This document shows positions 39,310-48,063 of a DNA stretch of 64,000 nucleotides, piece by piece. Location: contig NZ_CP082923.1 of the NCBI RefSeq assembly GCF_019931575.1, positions 1,488,001-1,552,000 on the forward strand. The letters run 5' to 3'. Numbering within the stretch: the stretch's first letter is position 1; each line of letters opens with the position of its first letter. Under the pieces are notes generated by a model, which saw only the letters and a program-made list of their open reading frames with translations, ran no database searches and had not been told where the DNA came from. Made by a program: the position numbers and the translations under genes. Source of the DNA: Caulobacter segnis (GTDB lineage: Bacteria > Pseudomonadota > Alphaproteobacteria > Caulobacterales > Caulobacteraceae).

Positions 39310-40145
39310 ACCGAGACCTCGGCCTTGATGTGCGGGTGGGCCTGGTAGCCCTCCAGCGTGAAGTCCTCGTAGTCGAAGCCGAACAGGTCGCGCTTGTCGG
39401 CGATCTTCATGGTCGGGAAGTCGAACGGCTCGCGCTTCAGCTGCTCGCGGGCTTGGTCGAGGTGGTTCAGATAGAGGTGCGCGTCGCCGAAGGTGTGGAC
39501 GAACTCGCCCGGCTCCAGCCCGACGACCTTGGCGACCATCAGGGTCAAAAGGGCGTAGGACGCGATGTTGAACGGCACGCCCAGGAAGACGTCGGCGCTA
39601 CGCTGGTAGAGCTGGCAGCTCAGCTTGCCGTCCGCGACGAAGAACTGGAACAGGCAGTGGCACGGCGGCAGGGCCATATCGTCGACATCAGCCGGATTCC
39701 AGGCCGTGACGATGTGGCGGCGGCTGCTCGGATTGGTCTTCAGGTTCTCGACCAGGGCCGAGATCTGGTCGATCACCCGGCCATCGGGCGTCGCCCACGA
39801 GCGCCACTGCTTGCCGTAGACGGGGCCGAGGTCGCCGTTCTCGTCGGCCCACTCGTCCCAGATGCGCACGCCATTGTCCTTGAGATAGGCGATGTTGGTG
39901 TCGCCCTTCAGGAACCACAGCAGCTCGATGATGATCGAGCGCAGGTGCAGCTTCTTGGTGGTCAGGACCGGGAAGCCCTTGGCCAGATCGAAACGGATCT
40001 GCCGGCCGAACACGCCCAGCGTGCCGGTGCCCGTGCGGTCGCCGCGCTGGACGCCGTTCGCCAGGATGTCGGCGAGAAGGGCCAGATACTGCCGCTCGGG
40101 ATGATCGGCGGCGGCTTTCGGGGCGTCGAGGACGGCGGTGGTCAT
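39306..40145 (-). CDS. thyA: Thymidylate synthase (279 aa)
   Basis: A complete Thy[36 protein letters not shown], the nucleophile Cys in [32 protein letters not shown] and the C-terminal KAEVSV. It methylates dUMP using 5,10-methylene-THF and yields dihydrofolate, which FolA recycles. Start is the ATG at 40145; an upstream in-frame extension runs into a repeat region and is rejected. Confidence 0.95.
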   Translation of the reverse strand: MTTAVLDAPKAAADHPERQYLALLADILANGVQRGDRTGTGTLGVFGRQIRFDLAKGFPVLTTKKLHLRSIIIELLWFLKGDTNIAYLKDNGVRIWDEWADENGDLGPVYGKQWRSWATPDGRVIDQISALVENLKTNPSSRRHIVTAWNPADVDDMALPPCHCLFQFFVADGKLSCQLYQRSADVFLGVPFNIASYALLTLMVAKVVGLEPGEFVHTFGDAHLYLNHLDQAREQLKREPFDFPTMKIADKRDLFGFDYEDFTLEGYQAHPHIKAEVSV

Positions 40146-40219
40146 GGGGGCAATGTGGGGGCGAATCACGCCCTTGAACACTGCGGCGCCCGGAGGAGTC
40201 CACAAGCTGGCGCCAACTA

Positions 40220-40365
40220 TCCTCCCCTTTGGGGGAGGGGGACCGCCGAACGGCGGTGGAGGGGGCTTTGGGGCGGGGCCTCTCAGCACCGCTTCGCGGA
40301 CCCCCTCCGTCTCGATGCGTATCCGCATCGATCCACCTCCCCCTAATGGGGAGGTGGCCCTAGTC
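40220..40365. repeat. Dispersed Caulobacter intergenic repeat (REP/BIME type)
   Basis: Left part: TCCTCCCC...GGGGGAGG plus CCGCCGAACGGCGG. Right part: CACCTCCCC CTAAT GGGGAGGTGG. A middle palindrome, GATGCGTATCCGCATC, lies between them. Several nested hairpins of C/G runs fill the 146 bp between thyA and the next gene, and no coding gene is supported. Confidence 0.7.
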
Positions 40366-41313
40366 CTACTTCGGCGCCAGGCCGGTGTTCAGCACCCAGC
40401 CGACATTGTCGTTCTCGTCGGCCACTTCCCACCACAGTTCCTGCTTGTTGCCGGTCGGGTAGACGGCGGCGCCGGCGGGCAGGGTGCGGATCAGCTTGCC
40501 GGCGGCGGCCGGGGTGGCGCGCAGGGCGATCGGGCGCAGGGCCGCGAAGGTCTTCTGCGGCGCGGCCGCGGCGGCCGGACCGGCTTCCGACAGCAGGCCC
40601 AGGTCGCCGATCATCTTCGAATAGGCGTTGATGAACGACAGGGTGACGATGCGGCCGATGTCGGTGTCTTCGTAGCCGCCGCCGACGGCGCCGCCCCAGC
40701 CGATGCCGCCGCCGGCGCCCCAGCCGATGTCGTTCTTCACCGCGTAGCCTTCCGACACCGACATGGTCTCGGTGGTGCGGACATTGGTCAGCGACAGGAC
40801 GGTGTTGGCTTCCAGCTTCTTGGTCTTGATGCCGCCGACCAGGCCGCCGACGCGCCCGCCGATGATGCCGCCGATGGCGCCGGCCACCGCGCCGCCGCCG
40901 ACATTGCTGTTGCTGCCCGCGACCTCGGCCACCAGCACGTAGTCGGCCGCCTTGACCTGGCCCTGGCCGACGTTGGAGCCGCGCTGCAGGCCCAGGTTGC
41001 CGCCGATGTCACGTTCCTTCTGGGCCGCGCCCAGGCCAGCGCCCCGGTCGACCAGGTTGAAGCAATTCGAGCGCTGGACGATGGCGCGCAGCACCTTCTG
41101 CGGCGAGGCCAGGTTGTACTGGGTCCAGCCGCTGGAATCGTCGCCGTCGACGATCGACAGCGTGCCCAGCTTGCGGGCGCAATGCGGCACCTCGCCGGAG
41201 GCCTGGGTCTGCATCTGTTGGCCCTTGCTGGCCTTGGCCTGGGCTAAGGTCGTGGCCGGCGTCAGGGCGGTAAGCGCCAGGCCCATGGCCAGCGCGCTGC
41301 GGATAGCTTTCAT
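40366..41313 (-). CDS. CsgG-like lipoprotein-family protein with glycine zipper and C-terminal SH3-like domain (315 aa)
   Basis: A signal peptide (residues 1-24, ending LAQA) is followed by a CsgG/FlgO-like domain ([39 protein letters not shown]). Next comes a long glycine zipper ([24 protein letters not shown]) and a second strand-rich stretch with another Gly tract ([20 protein letters not shown]). The final 70 residues look like a bacterial SH3 domain ([49 protein letters not shown]). It is probably periplasmic or outer-membrane bound. The CsgG-like reading is by pattern; no curli genes are nearby and no lipobox Cys is seen. Confidence 0.7.
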   Translation of the reverse strand: MKAIRSALAMGLALTALTPATTLAQAKASKGQQMQTQASGEVPHCARKLGTLSIVDGDDSSGWTQYNLASPQKVLRAIVQRSNCFNLVDRGAGLGAAQKERDIGGNLGLQRGSNVGQGQVKAADYVLVAEVAGSNSNVGGGAVAGAIGGIIGGRVGGLVGGIKTKKLEANTVLSLTNVRTTETMSVSEGYAVKNDIGWGAGGGIGWGGAVGGGYEDTDIGRIVTLSFINAYSKMIGDLGLLSEAGPAAAAAPQKTFAALRPIALRATPAAAGKLIRTLPAGAAVYPTGNKQELWWEVADENDNVGWVLNTGLAPK

Positions 41314-41402
41314 ACGTTGGTATTCCCCGAATTATCCCCGGACTTGATGGGCGCCACCCTACAGGCGAGGTCCGGTCGCGCCAAGATTGAGCCGTCGGTT
41401 AC

Positions 41403-41513
41403 AGCGTGGCAGCCAAAAGTGTGATCGGTTTTGGCGGCCGCCACGCTCTAAATGTTTGAATTAGAGCCTGTTTATCCGTCTCTGATGTTTCCATCAGAGA
41501 CGGACAGGCTCTA
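41403..41513. repeat. Hairpin-dense repeat element with mutually exclusive stems
   Basis: Stem A pairs AGCGTGGC (41403-41410) with GCCACGCT (41440-41447), with an inner GCCAAAA/TTTTGGC stem. Stem B pairs GCTCTAA with TTAGAGC (41445-41467). Stem C pairs TAGAGCCTGT with ACAGGCTCTA, with an inner 12-bp CCGTCTCTGATG/CATCAGAGACGG stem (41462-41513). B and C share TAGAGC, so only one can form. The right edge supplies the stop codon of the DUF924 gene. It resembles palindromic RIME-type elements. Confidence 0.65.
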
Positions 41514-42071
41514 CCCCGCGAACCCGCCCTCGTCGAGGAATTCGCGCTCGGCGTCGGTGGTTTTGCGACCAAGGCCGGCGTTGCGATGCGGAAACCGGCC
41601 GAACCGGGCGATGATGTCGCGGTGGATCAGGGCGTACTTCATCGACTCCTCGTCGCCGGTGTCGGCCTGCAGGGCGGCGAACAGCTGGACGCTGAACTCC
41701 TGGTCGACCAGCGACTCCGAGTGCTCGAACGGCAGGTAGAAGAACGGCCGCAGGTCCGCCTCGATGGCCGGATCGGTGTCGTGGCCGGCGGCGATGGCCT
41801 CGTGGGCGAACATCCGCGCCAGCGGGTCGGTGGCGAAGGCGTGCGGGGTGTTGCGGTACATGTTGCGCGGAAACTGATCCAGCAGGATCAGCAGGGCCAG
41901 CGACCCCTCGGCCGTTTCGGCCCAGGCGTCATAGCGGCGCATCGAGGCGCGGTAGTGGGTCTGCTCGAACTTCAGGGCGATGGCCGCGTCGAAGGCCTGG
42001 TCCTTGGCGAACCACTTGCGGGGACCGGCCTGGCGCCAGAAATGGACGACATCGTTGGGATGCGCGCGCAT
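41511..42071 (-). CDS. DUF924 family protein (186 aa)
   Basis: It matches the DUF924 helical-repeat pattern: VVHFWRQAGPRKWFAKDQAFDAAI, then LALLILLDQFPRNMYRNTPHAFATDPLA, FFYLPFEHSESLVDQE, and FGRFPHRNAGLGRKTTDAEREFLDEG. The Arg/Asn/His-rich QFPRNMYR and RFPHRN motifs are near invariant. It is cytoplasmic and related to TPR-like proteins of unknown role. The stop codon is part of the inverted repeat at 41462-41513. Confidence 0.85.
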   Translation of the reverse strand: MRAHPNDVVHFWRQAGPRKWFAKDQAFDAAIALKFEQTHYRASMRRYDAWAETAEGSLALLILLDQFPRNMYRNTPHAFATDPLARMFAHEAIAAGHDTDPAIEADLRPFFYLPFEHSESLVDQEFSVQLFAALQADTGDEESMKYALIHRDIIARFGRFPHRNAGLGRKTTDAEREFLDEGGFAG

Positions 42072-42184
42072 CGGGGGCCTCCTCAGGCGCTTTTCTTCCG
42101 TTCAAGCCCGGTTCATCCGGCGAGTCCGAGACTGCTATCAAGGGACAAGCCCGGGCCGCGCTTCAAGGCCCTTCGGAGCAAGAA

Positions 42185-43090
42185 ATGAAACGTCTGATCA
42201 CGACCGCCATGCTGCTTTCCCTGCTTGGCGGCGCGGCGGCGGAGGCTGGCGCGGCCGGTGCGGCGGTGGCTATGCGGCAGGCGCAGCGCGAACAACGCGA
42301 CGACGGCGCCCCGCGCGCCGATCGCGGCGGCGACCGCAGCGACAGGGGTGATCGTGGGGGCGACCGCGGCGGTGATCGCGGTGGCGGTGATCGCGGCGGC
42401 TGGAACCGTGGCGGCGGCGAACAGCGTCCGCAGCCTCAACCTCAGCCCCAGGCTCAACCGCAGAACAACGGCGGCGGCTGGGATCGCGGCGACCGTGGGG
42501 ACCGTGGCGGCGACCGTGGCGATCGCGGCGGCCGTCCGGACTGGAACCGGGGCGGCGAGCGCCCGCAACAGCCTCAGCCGCAGGCCCAGCCCCAACCTCA
42601 ACCCCAGAACAACGGCGGCAGCGGCTGGAACCGCAACGACGCCCGCGACCGCAGCGGCTGGAACCGCGACGACCGCCGGGGTCCCGACAATCGCGGCCCC
42701 GACCGGGGCGGCTGGGACCGCAACGATCGCAACGACAATCGCGGCGGCTGGGATCGCGGTGACCGCCGGCCGGGCCAGGGCCAGTACCGCGATCGCGACC
42801 GGGGCCGTCCGCAGTACGACCGCAACCACTATCGCCCCAGTTTCCGGTCCGTTCAGCGCTATCGCGCCCCGGCCTACCGTTATCCGCGCGGCTGGTATGT
42901 CCACAGCTGGTCGTTCGGCGACTACCTGCCGGGCGGCTGGTATAGCAGCTCTTATTATCTCGACTGGTGGCGCTTCGACCTGCCGCAGCCGCCGATCGGT
43001 TGCGAGTGGGTGCGGGTCGGCGACAACGCCGTCCTGGTCGACGTCTGGAGCGGCCAGGTCCTGAGCGTCTACTACGATCTCTTCTGGTAG
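42185..43090 (+). CDS. RcnB-family exported protein with long Arg/Gly/Asp and Pro/Gln low-complexity region (301 aa)
   Basis: A signal peptide (about residues 1-23) is followed by about 180 residues dominated by DRGGDRGG-like repeats, interrupted twice by PQPQPQ tracts. The C-terminal 85 residues form an RcnB domain (SFRSVQRYRAPAYRYPRGWYVHSWSFGDYLPGGW...WVRVGDNAVLVDVWSGQVLSVYYDLFW). E. coli RcnB is a periplasmic protein affecting Ni/Co efflux. Here the disordered basic/acidic linker is much longer than usual and may bind polyanions or metal; that is inference. A hairpin terminator follows. Confidence 0.82.
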   Translation: MKRLITTAMLLSLLGGAAAEAGAAGAAVAMRQAQREQRDDGAPRADRGGDRSDRGDRGGDRGGDRGGGDRGGWNRGGGEQRPQPQPQPQAQPQNNGGGWDRGDRGDRGGDRGDRGGRPDWNRGGERPQQPQPQAQPQPQPQNNGGSGWNRNDARDRSGWNRDDRRGPDNRGPDRGGWDRNDRNDNRGGWDRGDRRPGQGQYRDRDRGRPQYDRNHYRPSFRSVQRYRAPAYRYPRGWYVHSWSFGDYLPGGWYSSSYYLDWWRFDLPQPPIGCEWVRVGDNAVLVDVWSGQVLSVYYDLFW

Positions 43091-43113
43091 GCGGCCTTAC
43101 AGGGCGTCCTGAG

Positions 43114-43147
43114 CGGGGCGGGGGAGTGATCCTCCGCCCCGTTTTGT
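43114..43147 (+). terminator. Rho-independent terminator of the RcnB gene
   Basis: CGGGGCGGGGGAG pairs with the CCTCCGCCCCG side around GTGAT, followed by TTTTGTT. It begins 24 bp after the stop codon. Confidence 0.7.
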
Positions 43148-43266
43148 TCGCGCCTCCGCGCAAGCGCCGGACGTGGTTTTCCGGCGCGGTGATGGCGTCC
43201 GACCGTGCGAGCGATTAAAACGTGGCCGCCAAGGCCTCGGCATTTCGGCGTTCTGTCGGCTTCACC

Positions 43267-44380
<1,114 letters not shown>

Positions 44381-44430
44381 GGCCTCCGGGCCATCCAAGC
44401 TTAGTACCCAAGCTTAAATCCCACAGTGAG

Positions 44431-44464
44431 ACGGCGGGTCCCCCAAAGGCCCGCCGTTTTTCGT
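44431..44464 (+). terminator. Rho-independent terminator of ilvC
   Basis: ACGGCGGG pairs with CCCGCCGT across an 11-nt loop and is followed by TTTTTCGTTT, 51 bp after the ilvC stop. Confidence 0.85.
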
Positions 44465-44484
44465 TTCACGCGCATGTCCAGTGA

Positions 44485-44517
44485 CTCAATTGTAGATTGT
44501 TTAAATCTATGATTGAG
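44485..44517. promoter_or_regulatory. 33-bp AT-rich nested inverted repeat
   Basis: Outer arms CTCAAT/ATTGAG and inner arms TAGATT/AATCTA are arranged symmetrically around GTTTA, each pair separated by TG. The AT-rich block stands out in GC-rich surroundings and lies 39 bp before the start of the small exported protein, so it is probably an operator or promoter element for that gene. Confidence 0.5.
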
Positions 44518-44555
44518 TGCGGTTGCGCGATTTCGCGCTCAGGGAGGTCAACGCC

Positions 44556-44831
44556 ATGTCGAAGTTGTTCCGCCTCGCCCTCGCTTCGGGCGCCTTGCTT
44601 TCCACCCTCTATGTCGAGGCGCCGGCCCAGGCCAAGCCGCCGATCTGCCTGCAGTGGGCCTGGTCCCGCTGCAATCCGCACTACGAGCCGGGCACGCCCG
44701 AGTGGGGCGCCTGTATCGACGAGATGGAAGCGGCGTGCGAAGCGACCCAGCCGGGGCCGCCGCCCCACTTCCCGCCCGAGGCGCCGCCGTTCCCCTGGCC
44801 GACTCCGCCCACCCCGCCCGGCGACAACTGA
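44556..44831 (+). CDS. Small exported Cys/Pro-rich protein (91 aa)
   Basis: AGGGAGG stands before the ATG at 44556. The signal peptide (MSKLFRLALASGALLSTLYVEAPAQA) is followed by a short domain with four cysteines (PPICLQWAWSRCNPHYEPGTPEWGACIDEMEAACEA), likely two disulfides, and a Pro-rich tail. No family is recognised. It has its own upstream dyad and downstream terminator and so looks like a separately controlled secreted microprotein. Confidence 0.7.
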   Translation: MSKLFRLALASGALLSTLYVEAPAQAKPPICLQWAWSRCNPHYEPGTPEWGACIDEMEAACEATQPGPPPHFPPEAPPFPWPTPPTPPGDN

Positions 44832-44837
44832 GTGTTC

Positions 44838-44869
44838 AGCCCCGGGCGTCCGCGCCGGGGGCTCTTCAT
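44838..44869 (+). terminator. Terminator-like hairpin after the small exported protein
   Basis: AGCCCCGG pairs with CCGGGGGCT (one bulged G) and is followed by CTTCATTT, 6 bp after the stop codon. Confidence 0.6.
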
Positions 44870-44902
44870 TTGAAGGCGGCGCTCCGGGGGAAGGTCGCCG
44901 GT

Positions 44903-45712
44903 TCACCCCAGCACGAACACTGGCCCCCAGGCCACCTGGTAGCGGTGCTCGCCCGAGGAGAGGTGCGGGCGCAGCTGCCAGGCTCCGGGCTGCAGCACGT
45001 TGGGCGAGCGGCCCTCGACATAGGTCGTGGTCAGCACCTCGCCGCCGGGTTCGGAGACCGAGAACTGGCGGATCGCCGGGGCGGCGTTCGAGAGGGCGCG
45101 GGCGATCTCGTCCACGGCGCGGACGCGCAGCGGGGCGGGGCCGGCCAGGCGCGCGGCGACCTCGGCATAGGCCCCGACGGCGATCACGCGCGGGCCCTGG
45201 CGCAGCACGCCGTAGCCCACATGGGTGAAACCCGGCGCCAGCAGGTTGGCGCGGTGGCCGGGACTGGTGCGCCACTGGCCCATGATCTGGTCCGCCGTCA
45301 CCGCGCCGGAGGCGTTGAGACGCATGGCGATGTTCTCGCCCGGCGCGCCGACCAGGTCGCGGGCCAGCAGGCCGACGCGGCTGGCTGGCGAATAGCCCTC
45401 GTGGGTCACATGGTCGAACACCTCGGTCCGCGCCATGTCGGCGGCGTGGGCGCGGGCGGCCAGGCACAGGCCCCGATCCCACGCCAGCGGGGCCGGCCCC
45501 TGGCGGCGGCGGAAGATGTTGTTGAGGTCCAGCAGGGTCTCTTCGAAGTCCGGATCGAAGTCGCCCCCGGGCGGATCGTCCAGCAGGCCGCGCAGGCGGC
45601 GCTCATAGGCGATCCAGGGCTGGGGCGGGGCGGCCCAGAGGCGCGTCGAGACAGACGTGGAGGCCAGGGCCGCGCCACCGGCCAGCAGGGTTCTTCGCGC
45701 GATCAACTTCAT
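44903..45712 (-). CDS. CAP-domain (SCP/PR-1 family) exported protein (269 aa)
   Basis: A twin-arginine-like signal (LIARRTLLAGGAALAST) is followed by a CAP domain: LNNIFRRRQGPAPLAWDRGLCLAARAHAADMA, FDHVTHEGYSPASRVG, APGENIAM, IMGQWRTSPGHRANLLAPGFTHVGYGV. The conserved His and Glu residues of the CAP cavity are present. The C-terminal 90 residues are a separate beta domain (RQFSVSEPGGEVLTTTYVEG). Bacterial CAP proteins are secreted and bind lipids or wall material; the role here is unknown. Confidence 0.85.
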   Translation of the reverse strand: MKLIARRTLLAGGAALASTSVSTRLWAAPPQPWIAYERRLRGLLDDPPGGDFDPDFEETLLDLNNIFRRRQGPAPLAWDRGLCLAARAHAADMARTEVFDHVTHEGYSPASRVGLLARDLVGAPGENIAMRLNASGAVTADQIMGQWRTSPGHRANLLAPGFTHVGYGVLRQGPRVIAVGAYAEVAARLAGPAPLRVRAVDEIARALSNAAPAIRQFSVSEPGGEVLTTTYVEGRSPNVLQPGAWQLRPHLSSGEHRYQVAWGPVFVLG

Positions 45713-45765
45713 TCCGTCGTCCAGTAGACATTGACACCGTCGCCTCGGAACCAGACGTAAGACGC

Positions 45766-46326
45766 ATGCGTCCTGTCCGTTCCCTATGGCTGGCCGGCCC
45801 CGAGGCCTGGCTCCCCGACACCGAGACCCACGCGGCCCGGCAGAGAGCGCTCTGCCTGGAAGCCGGCTTCGAGCCCCTGATCCCGGCAGTCCCGCCGCCC
45901 AGCCAGGGCGGGGACGAGCTGGAGGCCCGCCAGTTCTACGCCGCCCGCATGGCGCAATTGCGCCAGGCCGACGCGGCGGTGATCAACCTGACGCCGTTCC
46001 GAGGCCCCTCGGCCGACACCGCCGCCGTGTTCGAGGCGGGGGTGTTGGCGGGACTGGGCAAGCCGACCTTCGCCTATCTGAATGTCACCAGCGAGGTCCA
46101 GGCCGAGTACGTCGCCCGCGTGGACACGATCCTGGGCGCGACCCTGGACGAGACCGGCGTCTGGCGCGACGGCGACGGCTGCGTGATCGAGGACCACGGC
46201 CTGCCCGAGACGGTCATGCTGTGGGGCGAGGCCCGCCGCCTGTTCGTGATCGTCACCGCCGACCCGCTGCGCGACCTGACGGGCCTGGAACTGTGCCTGC
46301 AGGCCCTGGCGCTGTACGCGGAGTAG
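45766..46326 (+). CDS. Nucleoside 2-deoxyribosyltransferase-like protein (186 aa)
   Basis: The NDT fold is visible: [35 protein letters not shown], then [46 protein letters not shown]. The catalytic Glu is in VFEAGV and the substrate Asp/Asn area in SADT. The family exchanges bases on deoxynucleosides or hydrolyses damaged nucleotides. TTGACA at 45731 may be its -35. The DUF2200 gene follows after 14 bp, giving a probable two-gene operon. Confidence 0.82.
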   Translation: MRPVRSLWLAGPEAWLPDTETHAARQRALCLEAGFEPLIPAVPPPSQGGDELEARQFYAARMAQLRQADAAVINLTPFRGPSADTAAVFEAGVLAGLGKPTFAYLNVTSEVQAEYVARVDTILGATLDETGVWRDGDGCVIEDHGLPETVMLWGEARRLFVIVTADPLRDLTGLELCLQALALYAE

Positions 46327-46340
46327 GGGCGGGAAGCACG

Positions 46341-46691
46341 ATGGTCGAACACCGGATCTACGCCACCAGCTTCGCCAGCGTGTACCCGATCTATGTCGCC
46401 AAGGCCGAGCGCAAGGGCCGCACGCGGGCCGAGGTCGACCGGATCATCCTGTGGCTGACGGGCTTTAGTCCCGAGGCGTTCGAGGCCCAACTGGCTCGCG
46501 AGACCGACTTCCGGACGTTCTTCGCGGAGGCCCCCGCGCTGAACCCCGCGCGGGCCGAGATCAAGGGCCTGGTCTGCGGCGTCCGCGTCGAGGCGGTGGC
46601 CGAACCGCTGATGCGCGAGATCCGCTACCTGGACAAGCTCATCGACGAACTCGCCAAGGGCAAGGCGATGGAGAAGATCCTGCGGAGGTGA
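46341..46691 (+). CDS. DUF2200 family protein (116 aa)
   Basis: [39 protein letters not shown] is the diagnostic DUF2200 opening. The rest ([51 protein letters not shown]) is equally typical. It is a small soluble protein of unknown role. Start at the ATG at 46341 after GGGCGGGAAGC. Confidence 0.87.
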   Translation: MVEHRIYATSFASVYPIYVAKAERKGRTRAEVDRIILWLTGFSPEAFEAQLARETDFRTFFAEAPALNPARAEIKGLVCGVRVEAVAEPLMREIRYLDKLIDELAKGKAMEKILRR

Positions 46692-47191
46692 AGGGCGGCT
46701 TGGGGTGGATCGCGGACCTTTAGTTTCCTTCTCCCCTTGCGGGAGAAGGTGGCCCGAAGGGCCGGGTGAGGGGTCGAAAGGCTTGTCCGGATAGCGGAGC
46801 GCAACCCCTCACCCGACCCGCTTCGCGGGCCACCCTCTCCCGCAAGGGGAGAGGGGGCGAACGCCCGCAACGGGTCGCAAGACGACCCCGGGTCCCGGAT
46901 CGCGCCCTTGGCGCGTCCGGGATGACACGTTGATTTCGAGCAAAGGTACGGGGATTGAGCGCGCTCTATCCGCGGAATTCGCAAGATCGAAGCGAGATCA
47001 ATCGCTTGTCGATTCTACACGCCGCTGAATGATCCGCGTTCAGCTTTGTCGCACAATCAACTCGTCCCCGTCGCCGGGGGAGGGCGCCTGGATCCGGCCC
47101 GAAGCGGTGATGGGGTAGGCTGAGCGGGGCCGTTCCGTCGCCTCCCCACATGCCTTCAGCGGTCAGCCGCGTGAAGTGGCGGACGCATGGC
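46692..47191. repeat. 500-bp intergenic region with two repeat elements
   Basis: 46727-46858 is a long imperfect inverted repeat: CCTTCTCCCCTTGCGGGAGAAGG at the left, the GGTGAGGGGT / ACCCCTCACC arms in the middle and CTCTCCCGCAAGGGGAGAG at the right. 46891-46926 is a second hairpin (GTCCCGGATCGCGCC / GCGCGTCCGGGATGAC). These resemble dispersed Caulobacter intergenic repeats. No gene is supported in the remainder, 46927-47191. Confidence 0.75.
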
Positions 47192-47935
47192 TCACCAGTC
47201 CAGCGCCGCTTCCCCCCGCAGGATCGCCTCGGCCCGCGCCGAGTGCTTGCCGCCCTCGCGGTCGTGCAGGACCAGCGGCGGCAGCAGGACCAGCGGCGCC
47301 TTGCCCGTCTTGACCGCCCGGACGATCACCCGCTTGGCCGGGGCGTCGGCGAACGGGGCGATCGGGCGGATCTTGAACGAGCCGGCCTTCGGCGCCAGCA
47401 GCGCCAGGATGTCGGCCAGGCGGTCGGCGCGGTGGATCAGGGTGATCGTCCCGCCCTCGCGCACGGCCTTCAGGCAGAAGCTCGTCCAGGCCGAAAGGCC
47501 GCCGTCGGCCATCCAGGCGCCGCTCTTGGCCGGGGCGGGGGCGCGCAGGACGGCGGGATCGTCGAAGAAGGGCGGATTGGTCATCACCGCGTCGAACACC
47601 GGCAGGGCCAGGGCCCGGAAGCCGGCCTCGACGTCGCCCTCGCGGATCGCGACTCGGTCGGCCAGGCCGTTCAGCGCCGCGTTGCCGGCGGCCAGGGCGG
47701 CGGCGGCGGAATCACGCTCCACGCCCTGGAAAAGCGCGTCGGGCCGGCGAGTCGCGGCGGCCAGCAGGGCGCCGCCCACACCGCATCCGGGTTCGAGGAC
47801 GCGCTGGTCGGGCAGGGCGTCGCAGGCGGCCGCCAGCAGGGCCGCGTCCATGCCGGCCCTGTATCCGTCGGGCTTCTGACGCAGCCGTACGCGGCCGCCC
47901 AGAACCCGATCCTCCGTCACCTGTTGGTCGTCCAA
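47192..47935 (-). CDS. tRNA1(Val) adenine-N6 methyltransferase-like protein, TrmN6/YfiC family (247 aa)
   Basis: It is an N6-adenine methyltransferase fold. LRQKPDGYRAGMDAALLAAA is the typical YfiC N-terminal motif, VLEPGCGVGGALLAAA is motif I for AdoMet, and the catalytic tetrapeptide NPPF lies in DAVMTNPPFFDDP. The YfiC/TrmN6 enzymes methylate A37 of tRNA-Val. No ATG fits; a TTG at 47935 (or a GTG at 47920) must start translation. Confidence 0.82.
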   Translation of the reverse strand: MDDQQVTEDRVLGGRVRLRQKPDGYRAGMDAALLAAACDALPDQRVLEPGCGVGGALLAAATRRPDALFQGVERDSAAAALAAGNAALNGLADRVAIREGDVEAGFRALALPVFDAVMTNPPFFDDPAVLRAPAPAKSGAWMADGGLSAWTSFCLKAVREGGTITLIHRADRLADILALLAPKAGSFKIRPIAPFADAPAKRVIVRAVKTGKAPLVLLPPLVLHDREGGKHSARAEAILRGEAALDW

Positions 47936-48063
47936 TGCTTCTAGGCCTTGTGCTCGCCTTGACCGTGACCTATCCCGCCACCATTGTCCCTCGCAACGGT
48001 TCGTCCCCGGCTGGCTTTCCGCCGGCCGAGCCGGATAGTAAAGGGGGGCGCCGCAAGGAGACG

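Noticed and set aside
40146..40328. N-terminal extension of thyA
   Set aside because: The open frame runs through a repeat element and adds a Pro-rich segment that ThyA proteins lack; the ATG at 40145 fits the family.
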